From Lenzites betulinus (lineage: Eukaryota > Basidiomycota > Agaricomycetes > Polyporales > Polyporaceae): a DNA stretch of 64,000 nucleotides. Where the stretch lies: NCBI GenBank assembly GCA_022264855.1, contig JABYQU010000002.1, positions 434,001 through 498,000 of the forward strand. Direction: 5' to 3'. The position numbers and the translations under genes were made by a program. Positions within the stretch are counted from its first letter, which is position 1. Each line of letters begins with the position of its first letter. The notes under the pieces are model-generated. The model was not told where the DNA came from and did not search any database. It was given only the letters and a program-made list of their open reading frames with translations. Below, one piece after another: positions 24,309-36,460 of this stretch.

Positions 24309-24734
24309 ATGTCCGAAAAGCTTAAGGAATTTGTCGAGATCCCCCAGGAGTTCGTCCACGACGGCCAGCAGGTGCGTCCCTTTCACGCGGCTTCAAGAGT
24401 AACCGCTGAGAACACCCCCGCGTAGTTCCTCGTTCGGTGTACGAAGCCTTCGCGCAAAGGTGGGTTGGAATGCCACTATGGATTCTCTTGTACAGCCTCT
24501 GAGCTAGTGTGCAGAGTTCATTCAAATCTCGAAGGCTGTCGCCATCGGTTTCGCCGTCATGGGTTTCATCGGTTACTTCGTAAAGCTCATCCACATCCCG
24601 ATGTAAGTGCGGTCAACTGCTCGTTTCATACGCATGATGCTAACAGCGCGTTTTAGTAACAACATCCTAGTGTGCGTTACATGTTTCCCATTCGATGCAT
24701 TGAAACTGAGAGCCATTCCAGAGGCGGCGCGTAG
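24309..24734 (+). CDS. SSS1: Sec61 translocon gamma subunit
   Basis: Five small exons (24309-24371, 24426-24459, 24515-24602, 24657-24671, 24722-24734) give 70 residues, the usual length. The N-terminus [16 protein letters not shown], the amphipathic [17 protein letters not shown] and one membrane segment (about residues 43-62, [20 protein letters not shown]) followed by INNILVGGA are diagnostic of Sec61 gamma. It is a single-span protein of the ER protein-conducting channel. Exon 4 is only 15 nt, so automatic gene callers may miss it. SEC61 is reported near MAT-A in other mushrooms. Confidence 0.96.
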
Positions 24735-25098
24735 CGCAGTCACTCCGGATTTCGGACGTCACTTGTGTACATACGGGGATTATTTATTTCTTCTTTCGCA
24801 CAACTTCGCAACCTCCACCTATCCCTCCTTCTTTCGCCTTGCACCCAGTGCTTTTCATCCACAAGTTTCGTCGACATCGTTCCTGAAGTCCGCGAGGAGG
24901 TCGTGCGTTTGTGCGGAGTGACTGGGTGCGAAGTGCGGACCACGCTACGCCTAGGCGTGCTCCCTTACCAGAGAGCATCCCCCCGTTATAGAGGCGGGCG
25001 TACGGTAGACGATGACCGGTCGCTCGGCCAACTTCTGTTGGGTAACGCTGGGCACCTCCAGCAATGCGGCACACATTGATCCCATGTCGAGTGTGTCG
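24735..25098. other. Convergent intergenic region
   Basis: 364 bases between the stops of SSS1 (+) and the seven-TM gene (-). It holds both 3' untranslated regions and no supported gene. Confidence 0.4.
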
Positions 25099-26818
25099 TC
25101 ACACCATTGAGCCATCTGGATGCGAGAGCATCGATGAAGGATGGGTCGCGATTGGTGTCGTGGAGTCGATTGTCGTGTTGGAGGTCAGTGAAGCCGTACG
25201 GAACATCGCAGGTGTTGCAGACACCCTGATTGTGGGCTCTCCTGGGGTCCATTTGTGGTTGTGGTTCCAGAACATGAAAGATAAGACCACGTCCTAGGTT
25301 GGTGTCAGGGGATGTTTCCACACATACTATATCTATCGAAGTGCATACCTTCTGGGTTCCGAAGATGAGGAAAGCTGCCAATGGCACTACGGTAACGGTT
25401 AGCCTTGAATCAATCATGACTATCAAGCCGCGATGCAAACGACGTACAGGCTGCTTGTATCATATAACCAAAAACGCTTGCATCTTGCCTGAGGTCCATG
25501 ATGCATACCCTATAGAATGTGATGTAAGCGCGACCCTTTATATCATGAGTGTGCAACGCAACATACCCGAGAGCTAGAGCCGCGTAAACCAGAAAGAATG
25601 CAGCCTGCAGAAGTGTTGCCATTGTTAGCAATATGATGAACCTGCGCATACGTATATACATACTCTGCACCAAGGTGAAAGCGAGGGCTGCTTAGGCTCC
25701 ACCAAGGGGAACACCTTCTTGATCAGACGCCGCCCTCTGAAATATCGTATAATTGTTGCCACTGGGTTCGGGTCAATACACGACGCATATACGAACGATA
25801 CGGGTGTGGTACGCACCCTCGAAACCGATGATACTCAATACGAGCACCCCGCAGAATATGGGAACGGCGAGCATCTCGCTGTGAGCAAAACGGTGAGGGT
25901 GACTTTGAAGAACTATATAATATGCACTTACAATCTCCCATAACGCAGTCCACAATACAGCCCGTTCTTGACCTGGACCCACTGGGGATTCTTATAGCCA
26001 TACTATATCGATCTTGTAAGTGCGCGTGCTTCAATCCCAAGAGAGTCAACGCCACGTACATATCCGGCCGTAAGGGAAAACCCTATAAATACAAGGTAGG
26101 GGGGTGCGATAATCTATTCGGCACGAGTGCCATGAGCAACAAGCGTTCGTGGAAGGCCTTTTGGGACGTACTGCAAATAACTTCACCCATCTTGGGATGT
26201 TGACGAGACGAGCTTCCTTCCAGGGTTCTACAAACGTGCTCCAGATCTAAACGTAGATCTCTGTTAGTTTTTGTAATAAGACTATGATGTTTACAAAAAG
26301 GCATCACCTGCAGGACAACTGCGAGACCTGCGACGACGGCCCTACGTCGTTGCTCACGCTTAGACAGAACATTAAGGTACACAATACAGAAGACTCACAT
26401 GGGTGGCGCGCCATAGTTCATAGCTGCTTGTGTGAGGCATAGCGCGTGTGGCGGGTCCTTCTGTAGCGCTGTGCCTCCGTATAGCCTAGCATCACCCTTG
26501 CATCAGACTTGTGCAGTCCTTGCGCGAGGGATGAACACGTACAAGAGGCAATAAATGATAGAATACAGTATCCATATAACACAGAAGTTGATGATTGTAG
26601 CGTGTCGCTTCACCGTCTTCGAGAACAGGAATGTTGCTACAAGGAGAGGCAGGCCTATGTGACCTCCGAGTATGTGGATCGTGAGGAATAAAGGAGTGAG
26701 GCCCCTCAAGTCCGGCGGAGGGGGTTCTGAGGCCGCATCGCCGCCACAGTCACAGTGAGTACGCTGGAGTAAGACAAAGGTACGCGAGCTTAGCCTGCGG
26801 CTCACCTTGCAAGGACAT
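25099..26818 (-). CDS. Fungal seven-TM (GPCR-like) membrane protein
   Basis: About thirteen short exons, each joined in phase on the minus strand, give about 336 residues. The exons are 26818-26806, 26726-26543, 26485-26399, 26341-26308, 26246-26172, 26113-26060, 26002-25932, several more, and 25293-25099. The N-terminus reads MSLQEPPPPDLRGLTPLFLT. Hydrophobic spans include ILGGHIGLPLLVATFLF, IINFCVIWILYSIIYCLL, AVVAGLAVVLQ, IIAPPYLVFIGFSLTAGY, MLAVPIFCGVLVLSIIGF and AAFFLVYAALALG, and the last ends at PLAAFLIFGTQKD. This order, with NPQWVQVKNGLYCGL between spans 4 and 5 and a Ser/Thr-rich tail, is that of a large Agaricomycete family of orphan seven-TM proteins. Function is unknown, and there is no mating-pheromone receptor signature. 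Confidence 0.72.
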
Positions 26819-27726
26819 TACGGTCGTCGCCCGGGCGACCTGCGCGTGTCCAGGAGATCAACTCCGGTCCCGGCTACCTTCGTATCTCGAGCGTGGTGAG
26901 ACCAGCGACCAGCAACCAGCGAGCAGTGAGCAGAAGAGCCGTGCGGACCAGCAGCCGCCAGTGCTACCAGGACAAGAGGGGTGCGTTCAAGGCCCTCGGG
27001 AGGGGACGCCGGCGGCGATCGACTTCATAGGTGGGGGGTGTGAGAGAAGTCGAGAAGCCGATGGGGGCATCGCGTCTGCTCTGGATGATACCACCAGTGA
27101 TTTCTGGCCACACCTGACGCTCTGGCTGTATGTTACATCACGCGTCGTGGCGGAGGGGCGGTGTGCTGGGCTAGCTGCAATCAGCAGGGAAACATATCAC
27201 GGCAAAATGATCGTACTTGCACGTTCGACGCGGATCGACCATTCCCGCTGAGATAGGTTTGCAGGACCCCATTGATGTGAGGGTCGTGTGGGGCATACCA
27301 TATCGTGGTACGCTCAATCGATGGTCGAAGTCCGCATGATTGGGGATGCCCGCGCTTCAATGAAGACGCAGTTCGCGGGGCTTCAAAGCCGTGATGATCA
27401 CTGCGCCGGGGCCCAGCTTGGGAATGTAGTGATAGACACCAAGTCGAGATTGACTTCGCAGTCAGTCGCCCAGGGGAGATCGGGACATCTACCTTAGGGT
27501 CCCTACCGGCATAACGACAACAAATCAAGCATTGCAAAAGTACTCACTGAGTTTCAGGATCGTCATGTGGTGGCACTGTAACCTGGCGATCTTACAGACA
27601 ATACCCAACGTTCCGTGGAACTAGCATGAGAGGTTTGCAAGTCCATCTGCCAGACGAGAGAAAGTGAGGTAAATTATGTCAAGCGTGGGAGCACTTGTCC
27701 GAGTAGTGTCGGCTGTACAGGTATAT
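26819..27726. other. 908 bp intergenic region, no gene seen
   Basis: Upstream region of the seven-TM gene and downstream region of COG1. A short low-complexity run of GACCAGC/GAGCAG words lies at about 26905-26937. The open frame at 26961-27251 has no protein-like features. Confidence 0.4.
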
Positions 27727-30700
27727 CTATCTGAGCGCTGCGGCGCCCACCAGGAGCAGGCCAAATCGAGGGGGCGTCTTCACAAGTGCCAAAGCCGACT
27801 CAAAGCCTTGCTCGGCCGCCGGCGGGCCAAAGAGCAGCAGGCTAGAGGACTTGTCTGCCTTCTTGGTCGGTTGGCTCGTCGATGACGAATGACTTGGTAA
27901 TAGCGGCGCGAGGAGAATCTGGGTCTTCGTGAGATAGTCCTGTGTTGATGTATGGATGTCGGACTGTGGCAGAGATTTGACATCATCACGCTGTACACGG
28001 TCGTGGTCAGCGATGCACAGGCCGAAGTTCCAGCGCTAACGGACCTCTCGCAAGCGCGCAAGGTACGCATCCAAGCGTTCAAGCACGTCTTTGGAGGTTG
28101 TCTCCCGTAATCGTGTGAGTAGTCGAAGGAAAGATACGTCCCATAGCAGCTGATGACCATTGGCATGCCGTGGAGATGCACGCTCTTGTTCGTCCAGGAA
28201 AGTGGCCGCGAATTGTTCCAATGTCAGACCCACTTCTCGTCGGTGACGATCATCGTCCAAATAAACCCCGAGATGCTGCATCTCGGATGACAAGGAGAGT
28301 AGGGCTTCTGTAAGGCCTGCTGATGGTCGGTTAGTTAAGACGACGCTCCCTGTACGGCGTCAGAACACAAGGATGGGCTGAAAATCAACGATGACGGCAC
28401 CTTTGAGCAGAGATCGCGAACTACCGGATGAAACGCTGCCACAGAAGTGACTTTGTACTATTCCAGTCACAGTTTGTTGCCTCCAGGTTTGCATGAACTT
28501 GGTAGCAAGCGCAGTGAGACGCTCACGGAATCCTTTCACACCATGTTATATCAGTAGGAAGACTACTACAGGAAGAACGTAGCTTACCTTGAATCGCCGC
28601 CTGGTTGCAACCAACCTGGGAGAAGAAGCCGGAGGAACTTGATAACTCCTGACATATCCTGCCAACAAATACAGATGTTCTCAGGGAAGGATCTGCAACG
28701 TCAGGACAATCAGAATAAAGAGACGCTGATAGTACACCGGGAGACGAACCTTCGCGATCGGCAGTATTCTCAAGCACCACGCAAACGTTTCCACATACTG
28801 CTTCCGCATCGGTGCGATACGACGCTAATAGTTGTTGACTGAGGCCGCTACAATGGGTAATGGTCAACATTTGGCGGACAGTTGATTACATGCGCGCCCA
28901 CCTGTTGTCATCAGGCGAGTTGTACATAACGGCGAGGTCTTCTTGGATTCGGACTGCATGATGTTCCAGTGTTGCTAGCGCAGAATCGACCAGCGGCGTA
29001 CGGCCCTTGAGCTGTTGCTGTAGCGATGTTTTGTACTTCGAGAATTGAGTCGCCGCCGTGGCCGCAGAGTGTGCACCTCCTTGTAACCCGGATGGTATAG
29101 GAGGCGCTTGGAAGAGATGCGTCACAGGTTGAATATCTGATGACTCGTCAATCAACTGAACAGCAGGCGCAGTGCGATGCTTACCGAGAAGATATTTTCC
29201 GGTCCCCTCAGTTAACGCGGTTGTTGCAGTCGCTATAGCATTGCAGAAGGAGGACTCCAAGCGGGACAATGCAGCCTTCCAGACAGACGTTGCTTGTGTG
29301 AGAGACGCAGCGTCGATGGCGGTTTCAAGTTCTTGGCGCTCCGATGTATCAAGGCCGTCCGCACCTTTTAGCCACTGCAACAGTTCGGCACGTACATCCC
29401 AGACCTCGCGAACGCTGTCCAGAGGCGCGAACCAGTCTGCGAGTGCATCGCGGAGCTCTTGGAGAGCTTTCCTGAACCAGGTACGAAGCTTTTCTCGCAG
29501 CTGCGTTTGCAAGCTTGGGTCGGCGAGGGAAGTGTTATCGACGTATGGCTTGTAGGAACGAATGTTCTGAGGGAGGAGAAGGAGATGGCTAGATGACGGT
29601 AGCGAGGACAATAGTATCTGGGTTGACAACTGCAGCTCCGGCGGGAGTTCTTCTGCAATGTCGGTGGGAGTTTGGAGGAAACGTAATGCTTCCTTCATCA
29701 TGGGCAAACCTCCAGAAGGAACCTCCGCGAACATGAGCCTCGCGGTGCATACCGTGCGCGAGATGGCCTCCAAAACATGTTCAGCGTTATGTTTGGCCTC
29801 TCGAACTACAACTTTCCGCGGCCGGTGGGGACTCTTGCCATTCACCCGGGAGTCGGTCGCGGTACCGTTGCTAGATGCAGATGCGTTGCGATTTAACAGG
29901 CTTGAGAGCGTCCTCGTTCGCTGTGCCAAGTAGATTGATAACGTTTCAGGGATCGGACGAGACTCTAGCAGATGCAGAGTCAACAGTGTAGCGCAAACCT
30001 CCTGCTGTGTATTCAGCACACTGTAATCGAAAGTTAAGGTTGAAACTCACTCCAGGTGTGCTGCTCACTTCCCGCAGGAACAGGGTCGCTTTATGAGATA
30101 TTTGAGAGCGGAATGGTGTGATAGTATCCCACTGCCGCTGCACCAATGGCAATTGTTCCTGACACACTGTACGTCAGCAGGTGATAGCGGCGCGTCTCAT
30201 TATTAAACTTACAGCAACGTCAACCCCATATGTGCGCCAACTCTGGTCATCTTCGTCTTGGGAGAGGGCTCTGTGTACCACACGAGCTAGAAGGAATAAC
30301 CACGCGGCATTTAAGTATGCCTTCCTTTCCATCAAACGCCAAAGGTGCTCCGGCGCGTCCAAAAGGAGCCTGACATGGGCAGAAAGAGACTGTAGGGCTT
30401 GAAGGTGCTTGTCTAGGTTGATGTATTAGGCCCAGCTATACTTACATAGGACTGGAAATCGTACCGTCGCCGGTGACTGCTCGCTTGGGTGCTCGTGCAG
30501 GGGCGATGGAGTTCACGGTATCACGCATTTCGTCAAGGGCCTCGAGTACATGTGCCGACGACTTCGCAAGGGCCAGGATAGATGTCGACGCCTGCAGTAG
30601 ATCACGGTACCGTTCCCTGTCCTTTCATGACGCTCTTAGCGTGCCAATCAACGCGTTCCAGAGCTGCTCACGCACCCGACCATGAGCCGTAGCTCCTCCT

Positions 30701-31030
30701 GCTTCGCATCGGCCTCAGCCCTATGACCGCCAGGTTCACTCCGGTGTACACGCCACATGTCAACAGGAATTGTTACCTCAAACGATGCTGCACCTGTCTG
30801 ATCTCCGAGACGGCATATTTGGTGAACAGTTCATCAGGGTCAATGTCGTTCAAATTGATTGAACTGTCTAGCTTCTGAGATGAGGACGAAGGATGTGTAG
30901 CAAGTCGTCGAACAGCCTCATTAGGATGTATGTCTCGCTTGGGAGTAGTGAATGCTGTGGTCCCAGTTTGACGGGACTTTTCAGGGGATAATTCCAGACC
31001 TATTGAGCCAGAAGAGGGGCGTCGTGCCAT
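27727..31030 (-). CDS. COG1: Conserved oligomeric Golgi complex subunit 1
   Basis: Eleven exons on the minus strand give about 909 residues. The first is 31030-30777, the largest about 30001-28904, and the stop is at 27727. The N-terminus has a Ser/Pro-rich leader. It is followed by the Vps51-type segment DPDELFTKYAVSEIRQVQHR, ADAEAKQEELRLMVGERYR and DLLQASTSILALAKSS, typical of COG1. The C-terminus ends in TPPRFGLLLVGAAALR. COG1 is part of lobe A of the COG tether, which captures vesicles that recycle Golgi enzymes. Introns are 50-60 nt. The segment at about 28700-28760 is open in frame but carries good splice signals and was treated as an intron. Confidence 0.85.
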
Positions 31031-31377
31031 TCAGAAAGCGTGTACCGACCCAGACAGCAATGACCGCAGGAATCAAGTGGGTAACACTAGGCGCCCAGAG
31101 TGACGCAGCGCGCGAAATGACATGTCCCGGTGTATAATGTGCACGACAATATTGATTCTATGCTACCAGGTTGAAAATAGTGACACCAGGTTTACCGTCC
31201 CGAGTTATTGTGCTTTGCGAAAGAGTGGGTTACGAGAAGAAGACAGCCAGAACACGAGTAGCAGGATGCGTCGCAACGCATTTTGGTGTATTAAGCGCCC
31301 ATACATACACACGAGGAAATGTAGACTGTACGCAATTACGACAAATTAAAAGAGAGTTCATATCACCGATACAGAAT
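31031..31377. other. Upstream region of COG1
   Basis: 347 bases between the COG1 start and the stop of the TMEM115-like gene, both on the minus strand. No gene seen. Confidence 0.4.
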
Positions 31378-32689
31378 CTACGCAGAATCCGAGGAGCCCT
31401 TCGATGAAGCATCCGCCGAAGTAGCCATGGGTGCAGGGGTCTCACTCAACGAAGAAGGTCCAGTACGCGTAGACGTCGCAGAGCCATTGGTGGCCCTCGG
31501 GGGCGGCGCCGGTGACGACGCACCAGATGCTACTCGCTGGTCGAGCGCCTTCAACGCCATCGCACTAATGCACGGTCAGCATGCAGTCTACGGCACAGGC
31601 TTGTAACGTACCGTCTTCTCTCTGCTTCTGCACGCGCACCGCCAGGCAACTGGCTGTAACCTCCTGCTTCTACGTCACTACTCCCTGTAGGGATGACGTG
31701 GAATTTGGTCGCGAGACTATATGCTGTGTTTGCCAACAGCGTAATTGGCGTGCTGTTCCGTCCTCGTCAGTAACTTAACCCACAGTAACAAGACAGTAGA
31801 CCCTACTGGATGAAAGGAGGGAACCAGCTGACGAAAGCGAACGTTTCGCTTCTGTCGCCATATGCGGGACCTCCGCTCAAGGTCTCCCCCGAGTTTTTCT
31901 TGTAGAACCGGAGCCAGATGTACGACACGAGCCATCCAAACTGGATGACGATGAACGGGCACTGGAAGCCGATAATGCACATGACGGTCGAGAACGTCAC
32001 GTATGCCATGGGCAACGTCTGGTCCCCAGCATTTGTGAGCCAATAAAGCAACCAGATACTGAGGGAGTTACAGACCTTGACTCTCGCCTTGAGCACGCCA
32101 AAGAGCTGTACTTGATGTTCAGGTATGATTTGTGTGAACGCCACCAGCACGCCTATTTGGAGCGCCATTTGTCCATGGTATGCTTGCTCATAGCTAAGGA
32201 AAGCTTAGCCAGTTGTCAAGTAATAAAATGATGCATACTACTCACAGGATGCTAGGGTACCCGAGCACCATGTATTCCAGCCAATTGAGGCCAAACGCGA
32301 TGATATTGGAGACGGTGATGGTCACCGCGACGAACTTCGCAGTTTCCACCGCTCCCCAGAGCCGCTCTAGGTATCGCAGGGATGGGGGTATGGTGATAAG
32401 GGTGAAAGCGAGCTACGTAGAGTTTTAGCACCAGGACGTAGTCCAAGAATTGCGTCGCACGTACCTCTACAACAGTAGTCTCTATGAACGCAGACGTCAA
32501 GAGCGTCCATGGGTAGAATATGCTCGAGCCCGGTATGAGGACAAGCCATGACAAGGCGGTCACTTCATTCCCGGACCACCTCAAGAAGTAGTATACGAGT
32601 GACAAGACGATTGTCGCGGCGGTGATGACCCGGGTAGCGAGCGGTATCGAGGCTACAAATTGCAGCGGAGCAGAGGAGAGTACGGCCAT
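31378..32689 (-). CDS. TMEM115-like (DUF1751) Golgi rhomboid-related membrane protein
   Basis: Six exons give about 349 residues. The start at 32689 (MAVLSSAPLQFVASIP) puts the first hydrophobic span near residues 20-38. Key family segments are SSIFYPWTLLTSAFIETTVVE split by an intron, PPSLRYLERLWGAVETAKF, TITVSNIIAFGLNWLEYM, the spans around MAYVTFSTVMCIIGFQCPF, then GDRSETFAFVSWFPPF and the basic RRRAMALKALDQR, ending in a Ser/Pro/Ala-rich tail. TMEM115 belongs to the rhomboid superfamily without protease residues and acts in retrograde Golgi-to-ER traffic. The same role is likely here. The gene is head-to-head with the FAM32A-like gene. Confidence 0.85.
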
Positions 32690-32932
32690 TATTCCTAGTG
32701 TCGTCAAGCGGTCATGCACAAGTATACGTTAGAACAAGGAGACAGGGGGCGGTTGTACTGCACAGCGAGGGGGCCAAGAGGATGGCCTGCGCCTGAGGTG
32801 ACTGCGAGACTCGGGATGTCTGCGGTTTGCGACGCGCGCAGGGCGTGTCTGTCACGCCTCACTTCGTGAACGGTGTGTGTGACGCGTGACACATCAGCTT
32901 GATGACCTGAACGACCACCACGCCCGCGGACG

Positions 32933-33510
32933 ATGTCTTCGGACTACGACTTCCGCCCTGGCGGCTCCCTCAAACTCAAGGGGGGAGTGACTGACGGTGG
33001 GATTGTGAAGAAGTGAGTCACTATGTCGAGTTGTTCGGATCCTCCAGCTGACGGGCATAAAGGAAGAAGAAGGGCAAGTCAAAAGACAAAGAGAAGGACA
33101 AAGAAGTGGCTCGATCTGCTGGCGAGGAAAGGCTGAAGGCGTTGGAGCGTGCTATTGAGGAGGATGAATCCAAAGTAGCCTCATCCGCGGGTAGCGGTCG
33201 TAATTCGCCCGCAATTGCAGGCACCAGCGATCGGAAGACTGCCGCTGAGAAGCGATTTGAGGAGACTCAGAAGAGGAGGGTACGTGAACTGTTATTCTCA
33301 TTATCACTGGTCGTGACCTCTCGCTATAGCTCGCGGAGAAAGTTGCCAGACTGGCAACCAAGACGCACAAGGACCGCGTCAACGAGTTCAACTCGAAGCT
33401 AGAGGCCTTGAGCGAGCACCACGATATTCCGAAGGTACTTTTCATAGTATTTAGACATCGCTACACCTCACGTCTCACTCTCGTTTCTCATACAGGTCGG
33501 ACCAGGATAA
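32933..33510 (+). CDS. FAM32A-like small nuclear protein
   Basis: Four exons (32933-33012, 33063-33279, 33330-33434, 33496-33510) give 138 residues. It starts MSSDYDFRPGGSLKLKG and continues with a run of lysines (KKKKKKGKSKDK). An acidic linker and a conserved C-terminal part with TAAEKRFEETQKRR and KTHKDRVNEFNSKLEALSEH follow, then DIPKVGPG. This is the FAM32A layout. In metazoans FAM32A sits in the catalytic spliceosome at step II. The last exon encodes only VGPG plus stop. Divergent from the TMEM115-like gene with 243 bases between starts. Confidence 0.88.
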
Positions 33511-33816
33511 GACTCGTCGTATCACGTACTACTCATCTGCTTGTACTATCCGAGTCTCAGTCCAAATTCATTGCATCGGGTCGTCTACCTCATTTACATG
33601 TGTTGCCTTTATTCTGTCCTTGTACCCCGCTGTAACCGGTCGGCAAGGAAAAGAAACTCCTGCTAAACGCGATAGGTCTGTTGCCTTGTGTTTGTTCGAT
33701 AGATATGACGGAATAAGATGAAGTCGGCACTATAAACGTGACCGCTTGCGGCGCCAGTCCGTGCCTCACCCCAACTCTCACTCGTCCATGCACCTTCTCT
33801 GCCCACCACATTCACC
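33511..33816. other. Intergenic, no gene seen
   Basis: 306 bases between two + strand genes. It ends in a C/T-rich leader before the DDT-domain gene. Confidence 0.35.
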
Positions 33817-36031
33817 ATGAAGTCCGCTACCTCTGAGCCCTCCGAGAAAAAGGGTCATATTTGCCCCCCTTCCAACGCAAAGCATCCTATGGACCGTTGG
33901 GAGTCTCTGTTCGTATATGGCTTCATATGCCGGTTCACGAACCTACGAGGGAAGGTCGATGGTTTCAACTCACCCATGGAGTACGTCTGTTACAATGAAG
34001 TATCCTTTGAAGGATCTAGTCTGATGGTTGCGGGAATGGCTGTTAGTTTTGAGGAGGCTCTATTGTCGCCGGAGGCCAACCCTGTCATGACCCAGATACT
34101 CTCGCGATTTGTCCTCAACCTACGCCCGGGGACGCGTAATCTTAGGTGCGCATGCCTTTGACATCTTGTTCGGTGTGTATGACACGTTTTACCGACGTGG
34201 CGCGGACTTTAGCTCGGATGTGATATCTTCTACGGTGGCGAGTCTGCTGCAGGAGTACTTCAAGACCCCCGAGCATACAGTTTTCTGGGACGATGCATTG
34301 GGAGTCAACGTGGACCCCTTCCCAACTATGGACGGAGGATTTTTCGCTGCTGATTGGGATTTGAAGGTGCGCTTTCAGGCTTCTTGTGTGCCTTCCATCT
34401 AGTGCTCATCACCACATCCTCCTCCACAGCTCAAAATACTCCGCCAAATGGTAGAACTGCAGCTTTGTCATAGCCAGGAGATCAAGGCAGTGATAGACCG
34501 TGCGTGGGGCGTCATACACAACAAGCACAAGAAGATAGAGGTGACTGCACTACCCCCTCCTGCGGGCGACCCGCACAGCCAGGAACGGCTACAACTCGTC
34601 CCCGTAGGCCAAGACAAAGACAGGAAACGCTACTGGATCATCGACGGTGAGTTTGGAGGTGTTCTTGACAATATATCGTATTTGCGGGTGTTTGCAGTCC
34701 ATGCGGCCCAGGGTCGTATCGGACTGCCGGCACTTTGCGAAACCCGTTATCGAATCGCGTTTGAACACGGTTCCTAACGAATGACTTAATTTCGGCAGAT
34801 TCTCCAAGGGTATACATGTCGACGAATCCTTGGAAAATCACCGCGACATTCCAAACTATCGCCTCCACGCGAGATGAGTATATTGCGATTGTAGAGAAGG
34901 TGAAAGCGGGCGCACCTTCCGAGTCCAAGCCCGGGGCGCGCAGATCCAAGCTCGAAACCGCCCATCTTGCGCTACTCAAGGCTCTGGAAGACAGGATTGA
35001 AATTATTGACAACGAATTAGCGGTGAGTTGCTGTCATCTCGCCCACCTCAAAGGCGTGCGATGCCGGGAGGCGCGACCGGATGCTTTCCTGGTGCATCGG
35101 CCGACATTTTACTGGAAATTTCTTATAATCCACGTGACTGACGCCAACAATGTAGAGGATTCAACGAGCGCAGCGCAAGGTACAGCAACGCGCCCTCCTC
35201 ATAGCATCGGCCGAGCTCAGGGAAACTCGCACTCGCCGACGGACAACCCGTCCGGATTACGCTTACATGAACAATCCACCTGACGAAGTGAGTGATTACT
35301 ATTCTAGCTCAGCGAGTACCGCTGTATTAACTGCCGCCCTTGTTTAGGACGACGGGGATGATTACGCGTACCAGTCTCAAGAGCAAGAAGACGATGACTA
35401 CGATGACCAAATGGATCTTGACGACGCAGAGAATACTACCAATTCGCGACGTGGTGCTGCCGCAGGCACACGGCGGTCGACGAGAGCCTCCGCAACCAAT
35501 GGTAGCTCGCGAGGCGCTCAGGATCCATGGAGCGACTGGCGTGGAGAGCGACGCTCCACGCGGTTGGGCGCGCCGGGGGACGTGGAGCTGGACGGCCCTC
35601 CGCCAAAGCGGGCAAAAACGGACGATAGCGCCGTGAGCGGGAACTCTGGTGATGCATCAGGTGGACCAGGGAAGGCGGGTAGCGGGCTCAAGATCAAGAT
35701 CAACGGGGCTGCTGCGATGAAACCCACGGAGACAGCCGTTGAAGCTGTCGCAGGCAAGAAGAAGAGCAAGTTCTGGTATTACGCTGTTGAGCCTGTTGCC
35801 GGAGTTCCCGCCCCCAACGCCTACCCTCCTCCCTCGGATGGTGTCCACCTACCGCTATCAGACAAACCGCTGCGCGATGAGATGTCGGACGAGTCGCATG
35901 GGAACAACCGCCGCTACCCATCGACGACACCCTCGGCATCTGCATCCGCCACTGCCTCCAACGCCGACGAACTTTACGAGAAGAGCATCGGCGGCAGCCT
36001 GTCACCAACATCGAGCATGGACGAGTCATGA
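33817..36031 (+). CDS. DDT/WHIM-domain chromatin-remodelling accessory protein
   Basis: Seven exons (33817-33980, 34047-34145, 34213-34366, 34430-34646, 34799-35022, 35156-35287, 35348-36031) give 557 residues. The DDT domain covers about residues 25-130 (WESLFVYGFICRFTNLRGK, then EALLSPEANPVMTQILSRF). WHIM motifs follow: MDGGFFAADWDLKLKILRQM, then VPVGQDKDRKRYWIID and VYMSTNPWKITATFQTIAS. A coiled basic helix (RIQRAQRKVQQRALLIASAE) precedes an acidic, Ser-rich tail. DDT and WHIM proteins bind ISWI ATPases and contact linker DNA between nucleosomes. No bromodomain or PHD finger is seen, so it resembles the compact fungal accessory subunits more than Itc1/ACF1. Confidence 0.85.
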
Positions 36032-36460
36032 TTTCGTCACACGTACGTTCTCTCTTGCTTATATGCTTTGTTCTTGTGGTCCACCAACGCACTGCGCCTG
36101 CCGCACTCGCATCCTCGCTATTTCGGACCGGTTTTACCTACAAATACAGCTCTCTGAATCTCCACCGCCGCCCTCCGGCCCTTGGGTACCTATGGTCATG
36201 TAATTGCAAGCTCTCGTAGACTCACCTAGTAGTTACACGCATCCAATCCAGTTATCTGTGTTTCGATGTAACTTTGAGCTGCTAAGCGCGTATGGTAGAT
36301 CCTGCTGTGACTAAGATCGTGGCCACGACTGGGCGCGAGCTGGGCGGGGTCGCCCGATGTGCATTCTCGGCAAATACCGGACATAACCGAAGGGGCAAGA
36401 ACGCACTTTTGGGGATCGTGCTCGCCTCTCCGACTTCTCACCACTTCTCCGTCTCGCTGG
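36032..36460. other. Intergenic upstream of MIP, no gene seen
   Basis: 429 bases. The frame that enters MIP is open from 36359, but the family start lies at 36461. Confidence 0.4.

Noticed and set aside
28700..28760. In-frame reading through a COG1 intron
   Set aside because: The stretch is open, but it has donor, CTGAC branch and TTGCAG acceptor of normal length, and skipping it gives the better family match.
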